Source: Streptomyces sp. CC208A (GTDB taxonomy: Bacteria > Actinomycetota > Actinomycetes > Streptomycetales > Streptomycetaceae). Taken from it: 64,000 nucleotides of DNA. Positions 53,121-60,381 of the stretch are shown here, piece by piece (the first letter of the stretch is position 1; the number at the start of each line of letters is the position of its first letter). Where the stretch lies: contig NZ_JASCXN010000030.1 of the NCBI RefSeq assembly GCF_030010625.1, forward strand, positions 39,220 through 103,219, read 5' to 3'. Below the pieces are notes generated by a model. The model searched no databases. It worked only from the letters and a program-made list of their open reading frames with translations, and had not been told where the DNA came from. The position numbers were made by a program, and so were the translations under genes.

Positions 53121-53705
53121 TCAGGCGCTCTCTCCCAGGTGTCGGTACAGCGTGGCGCGGGAGACGCCGAGGGCCTTGGCGATGGCGCTGACACTCTCGC
53201 CCTTGGCCTTCCTGGCGCGGGCCACGGTGAGTACGTCCTCGTCCACCACGGATGGCCGGCCGCCGGTACGGCCCTGCGCCTTGGCCGCTTCCAGTCCGGC
53301 CCGCGTGCGGTCCTTGATGAGCGACCGCTCGAACTCCGCCATGGCCGCAATGATCTGGAAGAACAGGCGTCCGTCGGCCGACGTGGTGTCGACAGAGGAG
53401 AGCGCACCGTCGAGCACGCGGAAACCTATGCCGCGCTCGCGCAGGCCGTCGACGATGGACACAAGGTCGATGAGCGACCGGCCGAGCCGGTCAAGCTTCC
53501 ACACGCACAGGACGTCGCCCGGTCGGGCGTAGTCCAGTACGGCCGTCAGTTCCGGCCGGTCGGTGTTCTTCCCACTGGCCTTGTCCTCGAAGATGCGGGC
53601 GCACCCTGCGGCCGTCAGCGCGTCGCGCTGCAACTGCGCTTGCTGGTCGTCGGTGGAGACGCGTGCGTAACCGATGAGCTGGCCAGTGATCGTGTTCGGC
53701 GTCAT
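53121..53705 (-). CDS. Small serine recombinase (resolvase/invertase)
   Basis: This 194-residue protein is a complete resolvase-type recombinase. The catalytic Ser17 is in LIGYARVSTDDQQAQLQRDA; the arginine-containing active-site blocks VLCVWKLDRLGRSLIDLVSI and FFQIIAAMAEFERSLIKDR follow, then the E-helix (TRAGLEAAKAQGRTGGRPS). A C-terminal HTH (SVSAIAKALGVSRATLYRHL) completes it. Resolvases recombine paired sites to resolve cointegrates or multimers, or invert DNA. The ATG at 53705 is immediately preceded by a cluster of GAGACG repeats that looks like its res site. No transposase is present, so this is not a full Tn3-type transposon. Confidence 0.93.
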   Translation of the reverse strand: MTPNTITGQLIGYARVSTDDQQAQLQRDALTAAGCARIFEDKASGKNTDRPELTAVLDYARPGDVLCVWKLDRLGRSLIDLVSIVDGLRERGIGFRVLDGALSSVDTTSADGRLFFQIIAAMAEFERSLIKDRTRAGLEAAKAQGRTGGRPSVVDEDVLTVARARKAKGESVSAIAKALGVSRATLYRHLGESA

Positions 53706-53715
53706 GGCACGGAAT

Positions 53716-53838
53716 GTCTCAGAACTCGTCTCAAAAAATCAAGTCCGAGACGGAGGTTTCGAGACGGGTTTTGAATAGGATGGCGCCCCCTTCTGGAGTG
53801 CCTGCTGTCTCGTCTCGCAAAACTTGGTTTTCGAGACG
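53716..53838. repeat. res-like array of GAGACG/CGTCTC repeats upstream of the resolvase gene
   Basis: Five copies of the motif occur in 112 bp: cgtctc (53727), cgagacgg (53746), cgagacgg (53760), cgtctcgcaaaac (53811-53823) and gttttcgagacg (53827-53838). The last two form an inverted repeat with one extra base and a 3-nt centre. The first two also face each other across about 13 nt. Paired inverted sites just upstream of a resolvase gene match the layout of res subsites I-III in Tn3-family elements. Confidence 0.6.
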
Positions 53839-54503
53839 GCCCAGCTCGGTCGCGCTGAGCCATGCACGACGGCCAGCGGCGCGGGAGAGAGGCAACGGCA
53901 AGGGGGTGGGGTATGACCCCCTGAAGGGTCCTTGCTCAACCGCCATGTCTTGGCAGCCAAGATCCCGCCACGGATTCAGGGTCCGTCTGCCCTGTCCTCA
54001 GACTGTCACGGTAGGAGCGTATGGCCTGGTCACGGCCTTGCCCTGCCCTTGCTGGCAGCGGCGGAAGGCTGCAAGGAACAGGGCCTTATGGCTGAGCCAG
54101 GAGGGCGCGGCAGCGCCCCCCTGGCTCTTGCTGGCTTGCTCCTGTCGGTCCCTTCCGGGGCCGCGCCGTCGTAGACCGCCTGCGACTGTGGCGGCCAGTA
54201 GGTCGCCCCTTGCCACTTCTCTCTTCGCCGTTGTCCTGCCCTTGTGGGGCGCTACGCGCCCCCGCTCCCCTTGCTGATCTATCCCGCTTGCCTTAGTCGG
54301 TAACCACGGAGGGCACTGCACTGGCGCCAAATAGATATGAGAGGACGCGAACGTTCGCGCAGGTCGGAGCGGTGCCGGTACATGCCGGACGTGCTTCGAC
54401 CACACGCCCAGCACGTAGCTACTGAGGGCGCTACCTGCTCACGATTCCCCAGCTGCGGAACGAGACCGCAGGGCACGGTGCCGGTTTGTTCTTCGGCCGG
54501 TAA
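53839..54503. other. 665-bp structured non-coding stretch inside the element
   Basis: No ORF here has convincing codon bias or a ribosome binding site. Structures seen are: a 15-bp hairpin with one mismatch (54094-54108 with 54113-54127), a perfect 7-bp hairpin with a 3-nt loop (54246-54252 with 54256-54262) and a perfect 14-bp palindrome cgcgaacgttcgcg (54347-54360). Pyrimidine-rich cttgccctgcccttgctgg tracts are also present. It may hold an origin of replication or transfer, a structured RNA, or decayed DNA. Confidence 0.45.
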
Positions 54504-55001
54504 TCAGAGCTGGTTCGCGATCCGCCGGCCGAGCTGTTCGAGGAACTCCTGCATGCTGGACGCGGCAACCTCGAAGTCGTCGGACCATGAAGCCGTGGCG
54601 GACTTCCAGACTTGTCCGCTGTCTCCGATCGCGATCAGATGGCCCCCGCCGTCGCTGGCGAAGACCAGCGCGATCGATTCGTCCTTGATCGGAGCAAGGC
54701 CGTACTCACGGAAGTGTTCCGCCGCCGTCGCAGGTGAGTGGATGAAGTACCCGCTGTCGACGTCGGGCAGGGAAGCCTCGCTGATCACCCAGTAAAGCGT
54801 GGTCAGGTCGGAGGGGATCGGCGTCAGGTCCACGAGTGCGCCCGTTGCCTGATGGCTGTCGTCGGTCGCGAGCATCACGGCGTTGTGGCCGGGCGGGAAG
54901 CCGTGCGTCGGGAGGAAGGACTGCATCAGCTTCGTCAGCGCCGTGTCGGCCTGCTTCCACCAGGACCGGACCCACTCCGCGTCAAGCCGCTCACCATGCA
55001 T
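54504..55001 (-). CDS. SUKH-like (SMI1/KNR4-type) protein
   Basis: This 165-residue protein starts at ATG 55001 with GAGGGG 6 nt upstream. The SMI1/KNR4 pattern appears in LYWVISEASLPDVDSGYFIH (split block), EHFREYGLAPIK, SIALVFASDGGGHLIAIGD and QVWKSATASWSDDFEVAAS. The SUKH fold is common among immunity proteins against polymorphic toxins and in contact-dependent systems. No toxin gene is adjacent, so it may protect the host from toxins of others or have an unrelated role. The N-terminal 30 residues (WVRSWWKQADTALTKLMQSF) are helical. Some distance from both neighbours suggests its own promoter. Confidence 0.65.
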   Translation of the reverse strand: MHGERLDAEWVRSWWKQADTALTKLMQSFLPTHGFPPGHNAVMLATDDSHQATGALVDLTPIPSDLTTLYWVISEASLPDVDSGYFIHSPATAAEHFREYGLAPIKDESIALVFASDGGGHLIAIGDSGQVWKSATASWSDDFEVAASSMQEFLEQLGRRIANQL

Positions 55002-55196
55002 GTTTCCCCCTCGAAACGCGAGGGACCCGCCGACGCGAGCCCGGAAGAACATATCGGAGAGCCCAGCATGGGCGCGGGTGACCTTCGGTCGCCGGGCCCT
55101 CACATGCGCTCTTCGCTCCCCCGACTCCCCACTCGCTTCAAACTGCGACGAAGTGGAGGGAAGAGCATCCCTGACCGGTTTCAGAGATCCTCTTCA

Positions 55197-55547
55197 CTAC
55201 CGGTCTTGATGGAGACGGCAGGGGACCGGCGCACCCTTGCCCTTCTGGAACAGGTGAGACGGCAGCACAAGGCAGGCGGCCCCCGATCGGGGCGATACAA
55301 GGTCCAGTTCCTTGGCGCGGGCCACCGCGTTGCGGGTGCTCTGGCCGGACAGAGGCTTTCCCTCCTTGCCCAGCAGCGCGGCTAGCCGGCCGGGAGCGAA
55401 GGCTGCGTGCCCTTGCCGGTCCGCCCACCCGATGGCGGCGAAGTGGACGCGGTAGGCGAGCGGGTGTCCGGGGTGCTGCGCCATGCGCCGGTACTCGTGC
55501 TGGGAGACTGCGCCCCACGAGCGGTCACGGCCGAAGCTGATAGCCAC
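55197..55547 (-). CDS. Winged-helix-like protein of Streptomyces elements
   Basis: This 116-residue protein starts at GTG 55547, preceded by AAGGGGG at 8 nt. It reads VAISFGRDRSWGAVSQHEYR, then HPGHPLAYRVHFAAIGWADR, QGHAAFAPGRLAALLG, and ends CLVLPSHLFQKGKGAPVPC. The LAYRVHFAAIGWA segment and the later helix pair look like a small winged-helix DNA-binding protein often found in Streptomyces integrative elements and phages. Role is unknown; directionality factor or repressor are possibilities only. A 43-residue zinc-finger-like ORF overlaps its start. Confidence 0.65.
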   Translation of the reverse strand: MAISFGRDRSWGAVSQHEYRRMAQHPGHPLAYRVHFAAIGWADRQGHAAFAPGRLAALLGKEGKPLSGQSTRNAVARAKELDLVSPRSGAACLVLPSHLFQKGKGAPVPCRLHQDR

Positions 55548-55656
55548 CGGTCGCACCCCCTTCCTGCGGGGCACGGCCGCAGGCGTGCGTCTCTCCCTCG
55601 ACGAGGGGTGAGGTGCAGACCTCACAGGTCCAGACGACTTCGATCGTGATGTTCAA
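55525..55656 (-). CDS. Overlapping 43-residue zinc-finger-like peptide
   Basis: A short frame starts with TTG at 55656, with AGGAG about 10 nt upstream, and ends with TGA at 55525. It encodes MNITIEVVWTCEVCTSPLVE, then GETHACGRAPQEGG and ends GGYQLRP. The arrangement Cys-X2-Cys, then His-X-Cys, suggests a small zinc-binding knuckle. The stop lies 23 nt inside the next gene, so the two would be translationally coupled. Support is the ribosome binding site, the overlap and the metal-binding pattern. Confidence 0.55.
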   Translation of the reverse strand: MNITIEVVWTCEVCTSPLVEGETHACGRAPQEGGATGGYQLRP

Positions 55657-55956
55657 GGGCTGGCGACTCCTGGCGGTGGCTGAGGGCAGCACGGAGCCGC
55701 GCCTCAGCGTTGGGTGGAAGTCGCGCAGTACCGTCCTGCGCTTCGGGATGTCCTCGACGTCCCTGCGAGCCCCTCGGGATCGCGGCCCCTCACGGAGTGG
55801 CCAGCTCTACCGCCGCTGAACGGCGGGAGCTACGGTGTCCGCTCCCAGAAGGAGCGGGAGAGTCTTCCTATCCGGAGCCCGGGCAGGCCGTCAAGCCGGA
55901 ACACCTCCGGGCGTGGCTGGCCGAGCCGCCCGGAGACGTCCGTCCCTACTCCCTCC
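55657..55956. other. 300-bp gap downstream of the integrase, with two small hairpins
   Basis: No gene is seen. Two adjacent hairpins, 55811-55825 (cgccg stem, ctgaa loop) and 55839-55857 (ccgctcc stem, cagaa loop), lie about 100-145 nt after the integrase stop. They could terminate its transcript. The rest has no visible feature. A promoter for the small zinc-finger-like ORF should lie near 55660-55720. Confidence 0.4.
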
Positions 55957-57531
55957 TCAGAGCCTTGCGGCGAAGTCGTCGCCCTTGATGACCAGGCGTT
56001 CGCGTACGTCGCGCGGGATCTTGAGCCGCAGGTGTACGGACGGGGCGCGCACCCCCTTGACCTTCGTGCGGGTCACCTCGCATGTGACGCGCACACGGCG
56101 CAGGTCCTCGGCCATGGCCTCCATGCCGCCCGCTTCCCACATCTCCCGAAAGGTCTTGCCGTTGTGCACGAGGACCCAACGGTCTTGCGTGGTCTCGGGA
56201 TCGATGGCGTTCAACTCTTCCGTGAGCTTGTCGAGCGTCTTCTCCGCTCGCTCGCGAGTGAACCGCGTCTTCGAGAAACGGCCTTCTGGTTCGAGCTCCG
56301 CCATGTAGTAGGAGATGGCGTCTTCGAGCCGTTTCACTTCGGCGCGTGCCTCGGCTCCCTTCGCGTACTCCCGGACCTGGACGGGGAAGTCACCGAGGAC
56401 GCGGAGCACGTCGCTCACGAGGACGTCGTACACGTCCTGCGGGTTGGGTGCTCCGAGGCCGCCACCCTTGCACTTGCCGCAGCGCAGGTAGGTGTAGCTC
56501 CGGCCGTTGCTCATGTTCTTTTGCACGGTCATGTTGGTCGAGCAGTCGACACAGATCAGGACTCCCAGGAACTGTGTCGCTCCGCCCGTCTGCCGGGTGG
56601 GCTGGTTCTTGCCCCGGCGGTCGAGTGCCGCTTGAAGGGTCTCGAACTCCTCCTCGGTGAAGATCGGAGGGCCGACTCGTATCGGCTTCCCGTCGTTGCC
56701 GAGGACGAGTCTGCTCCGTCGCTTCCCGCCCTGCTTGTTCTCCTCGACCCGGTAGCCCATGAGCGCGGGGTTACGAAGACGTCGGAGAAGAGTCGACGTG
56801 GTGAGTCCTGCCGACATGAGTCCGGAGCGGACGAGGCAGAGGGCCATGCGCCGGGCGGAGACGCCCCGGAGCGCCATGCGCCGGGCCCAGAGCAGTGCCT
56901 TGTGTGCGCTCGGCTCGATGGTGAGCGCCGGCTTGCCGTCCACCTTCGTCGTGACGTAGCCGTAGGTCGGCTTGCCGACGAGCCATGAGTCCTGAGTGCG
57001 TGCGTAGTCCCACAACGACGTCACGCGAGTCGACGTATTCGCCGCCTCGATCTCCGCGATGCCGCCGATGAGCGTGACCATGATCCGGCCCACGGTCGTG
57101 CTGAGGTCGATCGCGTCGTTCTTCGACACGAGGTTCTTCCCGTACCGCTCGCACCACTCGATCATCGTGGACAGGTCCGTCATACGACGGATGAAGCGGT
57201 CCAGCTTCCAGAAGAGCAGAGCATCGAACTCAGGGGCCCGGTTGTTGAGCCATTCCCCGAGCTCCTTCCGCTTCCACGGCGGAACCTTCGTCGCCGACAC
57301 GTTGAGATCGGAAGCGACGCCGACGACGCGGTACCCCTTCTCTCTGGCCAGGAGACGTAGGTCGAGTTCCTGTCGCACCGGCGATGTCGTGTCTTCCGTA
57401 AGTACGGACAGGCGGACGGAGAGAAGTGCGCGCGGAGCGTCCTCGGGGAGCAGAGCCTCCGCCCGCTTCAGGTCCTCCAAGAGGGCCAGGTCCGAGGCGG
57501 TCCACTCGCTCTCGATGTCGTACGTCTTCAT
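55957..57531 (-). CDS. int: Large serine integrase
   Basis: This 524-residue recombinase integrates the element. The N-terminal catalytic domain has Ser42 in VRLSVLTEDTTSPVRQELDL, a helix block FDALLFWKLDRFIRRMTDLS and VGRIMVTLIGGIAEIEAANT (to about residue 170). The recombinase domain follows with KPTYGYVTTKVDGKPAL and LRRLRNPALMGYRVEENKQG. A zinc-ribbon (ICVDCSTNM plus LRCGKC, about 326-362) and a coiled coil (about 395-450, EVKRLEDAISYYMAELEPEG) complete the standard order. The ATG at 57531 lies 48 bp from the right att core, the usual int-attP arrangement. Length and domains indicate a complete, probably active enzyme. Confidence 0.95.
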   Translation of the reverse strand: MKTYDIESEWTASDLALLEDLKRAEALLPEDAPRALLSVRLSVLTEDTTSPVRQELDLRLLAREKGYRVVGVASDLNVSATKVPPWKRKELGEWLNNRAPEFDALLFWKLDRFIRRMTDLSTMIEWCERYGKNLVSKNDAIDLSTTVGRIMVTLIGGIAEIEAANTSTRVTSLWDYARTQDSWLVGKPTYGYVTTKVDGKPALTIEPSAHKALLWARRMALRGVSARRMALCLVRSGLMSAGLTTSTLLRRLRNPALMGYRVEENKQGGKRRSRLVLGNDGKPIRVGPPIFTEEEFETLQAALDRRGKNQPTRQTGGATQFLGVLICVDCSTNMTVQKNMSNGRSYTYLRCGKCKGGGLGAPNPQDVYDVLVSDVLRVLGDFPVQVREYAKGAEARAEVKRLEDAISYYMAELEPEGRFSKTRFTRERAEKTLDKLTEELNAIDPETTQDRWVLVHNGKTFREMWEAGGMEAMAEDLRRVRVTCEVTRTKVKGVRAPSVHLRLKIPRDVRERLVIKGDDFAARL

Positions 57532-57578
57532 GCTCGCGCAGCGTACAGTCTAGATATTGGGATGTCTCCCTATGGCCG

Positions 57579-57586
57579 CAGATGGA
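57579..57586 (+). other. Right attachment junction (attR core)
   Basis: The core cagatgga is followed by the original host sequence cacccacatccagatcgg. It is preceded by element sequence (gatgtctccctatggccg). Joining the sequence left of this core to the sequence right of the attL core gives the predicted circular-form attP. Joining the reverse parts gives the empty host site. Confidence 0.7.
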
Positions 57587-57647
57587 CACCCACATCCAGA
57601 TCGGCCCCACCGGCAAGAAGCTGCTGCCGCTGACCGTGGTCAAGTAG
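57579..57647 (+). pseudogene. Displaced original 3' end of the radical SAM gene (23 codons)
   Basis: In frame, this stretch encodes QMDTHIQIGPTGKKLLPLTV and then VK and a TAG stop. It matches the element-supplied tail of the gene at 50430-50498 at 20 of 22 residues but differs at many third positions. It has no start of its own. It is the remnant left by integration and is followed directly by the gene's terminator. Confidence 0.88.
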
Positions 57648-57657
57648 TCCCCGTACG

Positions 57658-57701
57658 CGAGAGGGGCGCCCGGACGGATCTCCGTCCGGGCGCCCCTCTC
57701 G
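57658..57701. terminator. 21-bp hairpin, original radical SAM terminator, convergent with the GT2/CDP-glycerol gene
   Basis: A perfect 21-bp stem (57658-57678 with 57681-57701) is closed by a minimal loop. It starts 11 nt after the displaced stop codon and 24 nt before the convergent glycosyltransferase stop. Confidence 0.9.
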
Positions 57702-57724
57702 TCGTCTCTCGCGGTCTCCCGGGG

Positions 57725-60025
57725 TCAGCCGGCGACGTGCTCCGGCCGCGTGGCGGCGGACGCCTCGGCCGCCTCCGGGGTGGGGGCCGGGGTGCGCTCG
57801 TCCAGCGGGACGACCGGCGGGTTCAGGCCCTCCTCCGCCAGGAAGACGGCGCGGACCACGCGCTCGGCGGCGTGGCCGTCGTCCCACATGCAGAAGCGCT
57901 CGCGGAAGGCCCGGCGGAGGGCGGCGGCGGACTCGCCCTGCCAGGCGCCGCTGCGGAAGGCGTCGATCAGCTCGTCCTCGGTGGTGGCGATCACGCCGGG
58001 GGTGTCGCCCGGCCGGCCGGAGAGCAGGTCGAAGGTCACGCCGCGGAGGGTGCGGTACATCTCCCAGTCGTCGGCGTAGGTGACGATCGGCCGGTCGAGG
58101 TTGGCGTAGTCGAACATGATCGACGAGTAGTCCGTGATCAGCACGTCCGCCGCCAGGCACAGCTCCTCCACCGACGGGTGGCGGGAGACGTCGACCAGCG
58201 CGCCGCTCTCGGCGAGGGCGTTCAGCTCGGGGTCGGCGCCGTAGAAGTAGTGGGCGCGGACCAGGAGGACGTACTCGGGGCCGAGCTCGCGGGCGAAGCG
58301 GGCCAGGTCCAGGCGGGCGACGAACGCGTCCCTCTGGTGGTCGCGGACGGTCGGCGCGTACAGGATCGCCTTCTTGCCGGGGGCGATGCCCAGCGCCCCG
58401 CGGATCCGGCGGACGTCCGCGGCGGTGGCCCGGTAGTAGACGTCGTTGCGCGGGTAGCCGGCGTCGAGGGTGCGGAAGGAGGCCGGGTAGACCCGCTCCC
58501 ACTGCTCGGTGGAGTGCTGGTTGGAGGAGACGCTCCAGTCCCAGCGGTCGACCCGCTCCATCAGCTTGCCGAAGTCCATGCTCCTGGCGACGGCCGGGTA
58601 GTTCTGCTGGTCGAGGCCCATCCGCTTGAGCGGGGTGCCGTGGTGGGTCTGGAGGTGGACCTGGCCGGGGCGCTTGACCACCGCGTCCGGGAAGTTCACG
58701 TTGTTGACCAGGTACTTCGCCCGGGCCATGGCCTTCCAGTAGCCGAAGGTCGCCGGGGCCACCCGGGTGATGCCGGCGGGCAACCGGTCGGCGTGCGCCC
58801 GGTTCACCACCCAGACCCCGCGCAGGTGGGGCGCGAGCTTCTTGGCGGCCTCGTGGACGGCGAGCGGGTTGCAGCCGGGGGTGCGGCCCCAGTAGGCGGA
58901 GTAGACGGCGAGGTTCTCGTCGACGGGGAGTCGGCGCTGCACCGCGTAGTAGGTCTTCAGGGCCTTGCGGCCGCCCCAGCGCTTGGACCGGCCGAGCGCG
59001 CGGAAGGCGGACTCGCGGGTGTTGTTGGCCGCCTTGAGCGATTCGAAGGCGGTGTACGAGCCGGTCCGCAGCACCTTGAACTTCACTCCGGCGATGCCGG
59101 GCGGCGGGGTGAAGCCCTTGGGCTCGTTCTTCCGGTAGACCCGGCCGGCCTGGCGGACGTAGGCGCGGCGGTGGCTGCGCGGGATGCGGAAGCCGCGGGC
59201 CAGGGTGTAGAGGAAGTGGCTGATCATCCGCTCGAAGACGACCTTGCGGTACTCGTCGAGACCGGGGCGGCCGTCGAGGTAGTCGAAGATCCGCTGGTAC
59301 TGGTCGAAGATCACGAAGTGCTTGCGCGGCGAGCTGCTCCGCATCGAGCTGCCCTGGCGGCGCTGGCGGTACTCGACGACCACGTACTCCAGGCCGGCGA
59401 CGCGCTCGGCGGCGGCCATGGTCGTGTAGACCATGAGCGCGTCCTCGTAGAGGCCGTCGGTGAAGCGGAAGCCGTCGCCGGTGAAGCCGCCTGCGGTGAA
59501 GAAGTCGCGGCGGTAGACGCGGTTCCAGACGACGGCGAAGATCCGCAGCAGTTCGAGGTGGTCGGCCGGGCGGACCACCTGGTCGCCGAGGGCGGCGATG
59601 TGCTTGCCGGACTTGCTTTCCTCGACGGTGCCGTCCGTGTAGGTGCGGACGTAGTCGAAGAGGAGGATCTCGGGGTCGCCGGTCTCGGCGAGCCGGTCGG
59701 CCATGGCCTGCAGCGAGCCGGGGCGTATGGAGTCGTCGCCGTCGAGGAAGAGCAGGTAGTCGCCGCGGGCCTGGGCGATGCCGGTGTTGCGGGCGGCGCC
59801 GATGCCGCCGTTCTGCTCGCGGTGGACGGCGCGGACCCGCGGGTCGCGGGCGGCGAACTCGTCGATGATGGCGCCGCTGCCGTCCTGGGAGCAGTCGTCG
59901 ACCGCGATGATCTCGAAGTCCGGGCAGCTCTGCGAGATGACCGATTCGAGGCATTCGCGGATGTAGCCCTCGACCCCGTAGACAGGGATGATCACGCTGA
60001 AACGGGGGGTAGCTGCAGACGGCAT
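57725..60025 (-). CDS. Bifunctional GT2 glycosyltransferase/CDP-glycerol glycerophosphotransferase
   Basis: This 766-residue protein fuses two enzyme domains. The GT2 domain (about residues 8-250) has FSVIIPVYGVEGYIRECLES, IIAVDDCSQDGSGAIIDEF and the DXD-type motif LLFLDGDDSIRPG. The C-terminal CDP-glycerol:polyglycerophosphate transferase domain (about 370-735) has VHLQTHHGTPLKRMGLDQQN, DAGYPRNDVYYR, ILYAPTVRDHQRDAF and LITDYSSIMFDYANLDRP. The last domain transfers glycerol- or ribitol-phosphate units in teichoic-acid synthesis at the inner membrane face. The ATG at 60025 follows AGAGGAGAGAG. No membrane segment is seen. It is divergent from a larger relative. Confidence 0.92.
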   Translation of the reverse strand: MPSAATPRFSVIIPVYGVEGYIRECLESVISQSCPDFEIIAVDDCSQDGSGAIIDEFAARDPRVRAVHREQNGGIGAARNTGIAQARGDYLLFLDGDDSIRPGSLQAMADRLAETGDPEILLFDYVRTYTDGTVEESKSGKHIAALGDQVVRPADHLELLRIFAVVWNRVYRRDFFTAGGFTGDGFRFTDGLYEDALMVYTTMAAAERVAGLEYVVVEYRQRRQGSSMRSSSPRKHFVIFDQYQRIFDYLDGRPGLDEYRKVVFERMISHFLYTLARGFRIPRSHRRAYVRQAGRVYRKNEPKGFTPPPGIAGVKFKVLRTGSYTAFESLKAANNTRESAFRALGRSKRWGGRKALKTYYAVQRRLPVDENLAVYSAYWGRTPGCNPLAVHEAAKKLAPHLRGVWVVNRAHADRLPAGITRVAPATFGYWKAMARAKYLVNNVNFPDAVVKRPGQVHLQTHHGTPLKRMGLDQQNYPAVARSMDFGKLMERVDRWDWSVSSNQHSTEQWERVYPASFRTLDAGYPRNDVYYRATAADVRRIRGALGIAPGKKAILYAPTVRDHQRDAFVARLDLARFARELGPEYVLLVRAHYFYGADPELNALAESGALVDVSRHPSVEELCLAADVLITDYSSIMFDYANLDRPIVTYADDWEMYRTLRGVTFDLLSGRPGDTPGVIATTEDELIDAFRSGAWQGESAAALRRAFRERFCMWDDGHAAERVVRAVFLAEEGLNPPVVPLDERTPAPTPEAAEASAATRPEHVAG

Positions 60026-60381
60026 GCCGTGTGTCTCTCTCCTCTGTCGAACCGCTCAAGCGCAGTATGACAGGAGTACCGGCGCGGATCCCGGACCGTG
60101 GGCGGCCGGACGGGCCGGGGCGAGGGTGAACGGCGTGTTCCCGGGAGGTGTGGCGGGGGCGAATCGGGTTCGAACGGCCGAGGAGCCCATCGTCTATTCT
60201 GAAGAGCTGTGGCGGTGCTGCGCTCCGGCACCGGGGCGGACGGGCCGGCAGGCGGGTCTTTCTCGGCGGGGAGACACCCCCCCCATCGGTCCGCTGGAAC
60301 AACCGAAAGCACGCCCCGTCGCCCCCCTCAGACGCTCGAGCCTGTCGAGCGAGTCTGAAATGGAAAGGAACGCAGAACTTC
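60026..60381. promoter_or_regulatory. 356-bp divergent promoter region with a hairpin before the larger gene
   Basis: No gene is seen. It carries the promoters of both divergent wall-polymer genes. A hairpin lies at 60329-60357: cgctcga (60333-60339) pairs with tcgagcg (60345-60351), and outer arms cagac and gtctg pair with a one-base bulge. It is 25 nt before the rightward ATG, close enough to affect its translation. A tctattct stretch near 60191 may be a -10 element. Confidence 0.45.

Noticed and set aside
53714..54277. 187-codon plus-strand ORF in the element's gap
   Set aside because: It begins inside the res-like repeats, has no ribosome binding site, and its composition (long Pro/Arg/Cys/Trp mixtures) is not protein-like.
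57557..60070. 837-codon plus-strand ORF crossing the right att core
   Set aside because: It is the antisense frame of the GT2/CDP-glycerol gene joined by chance to the displaced tail region in a different frame.
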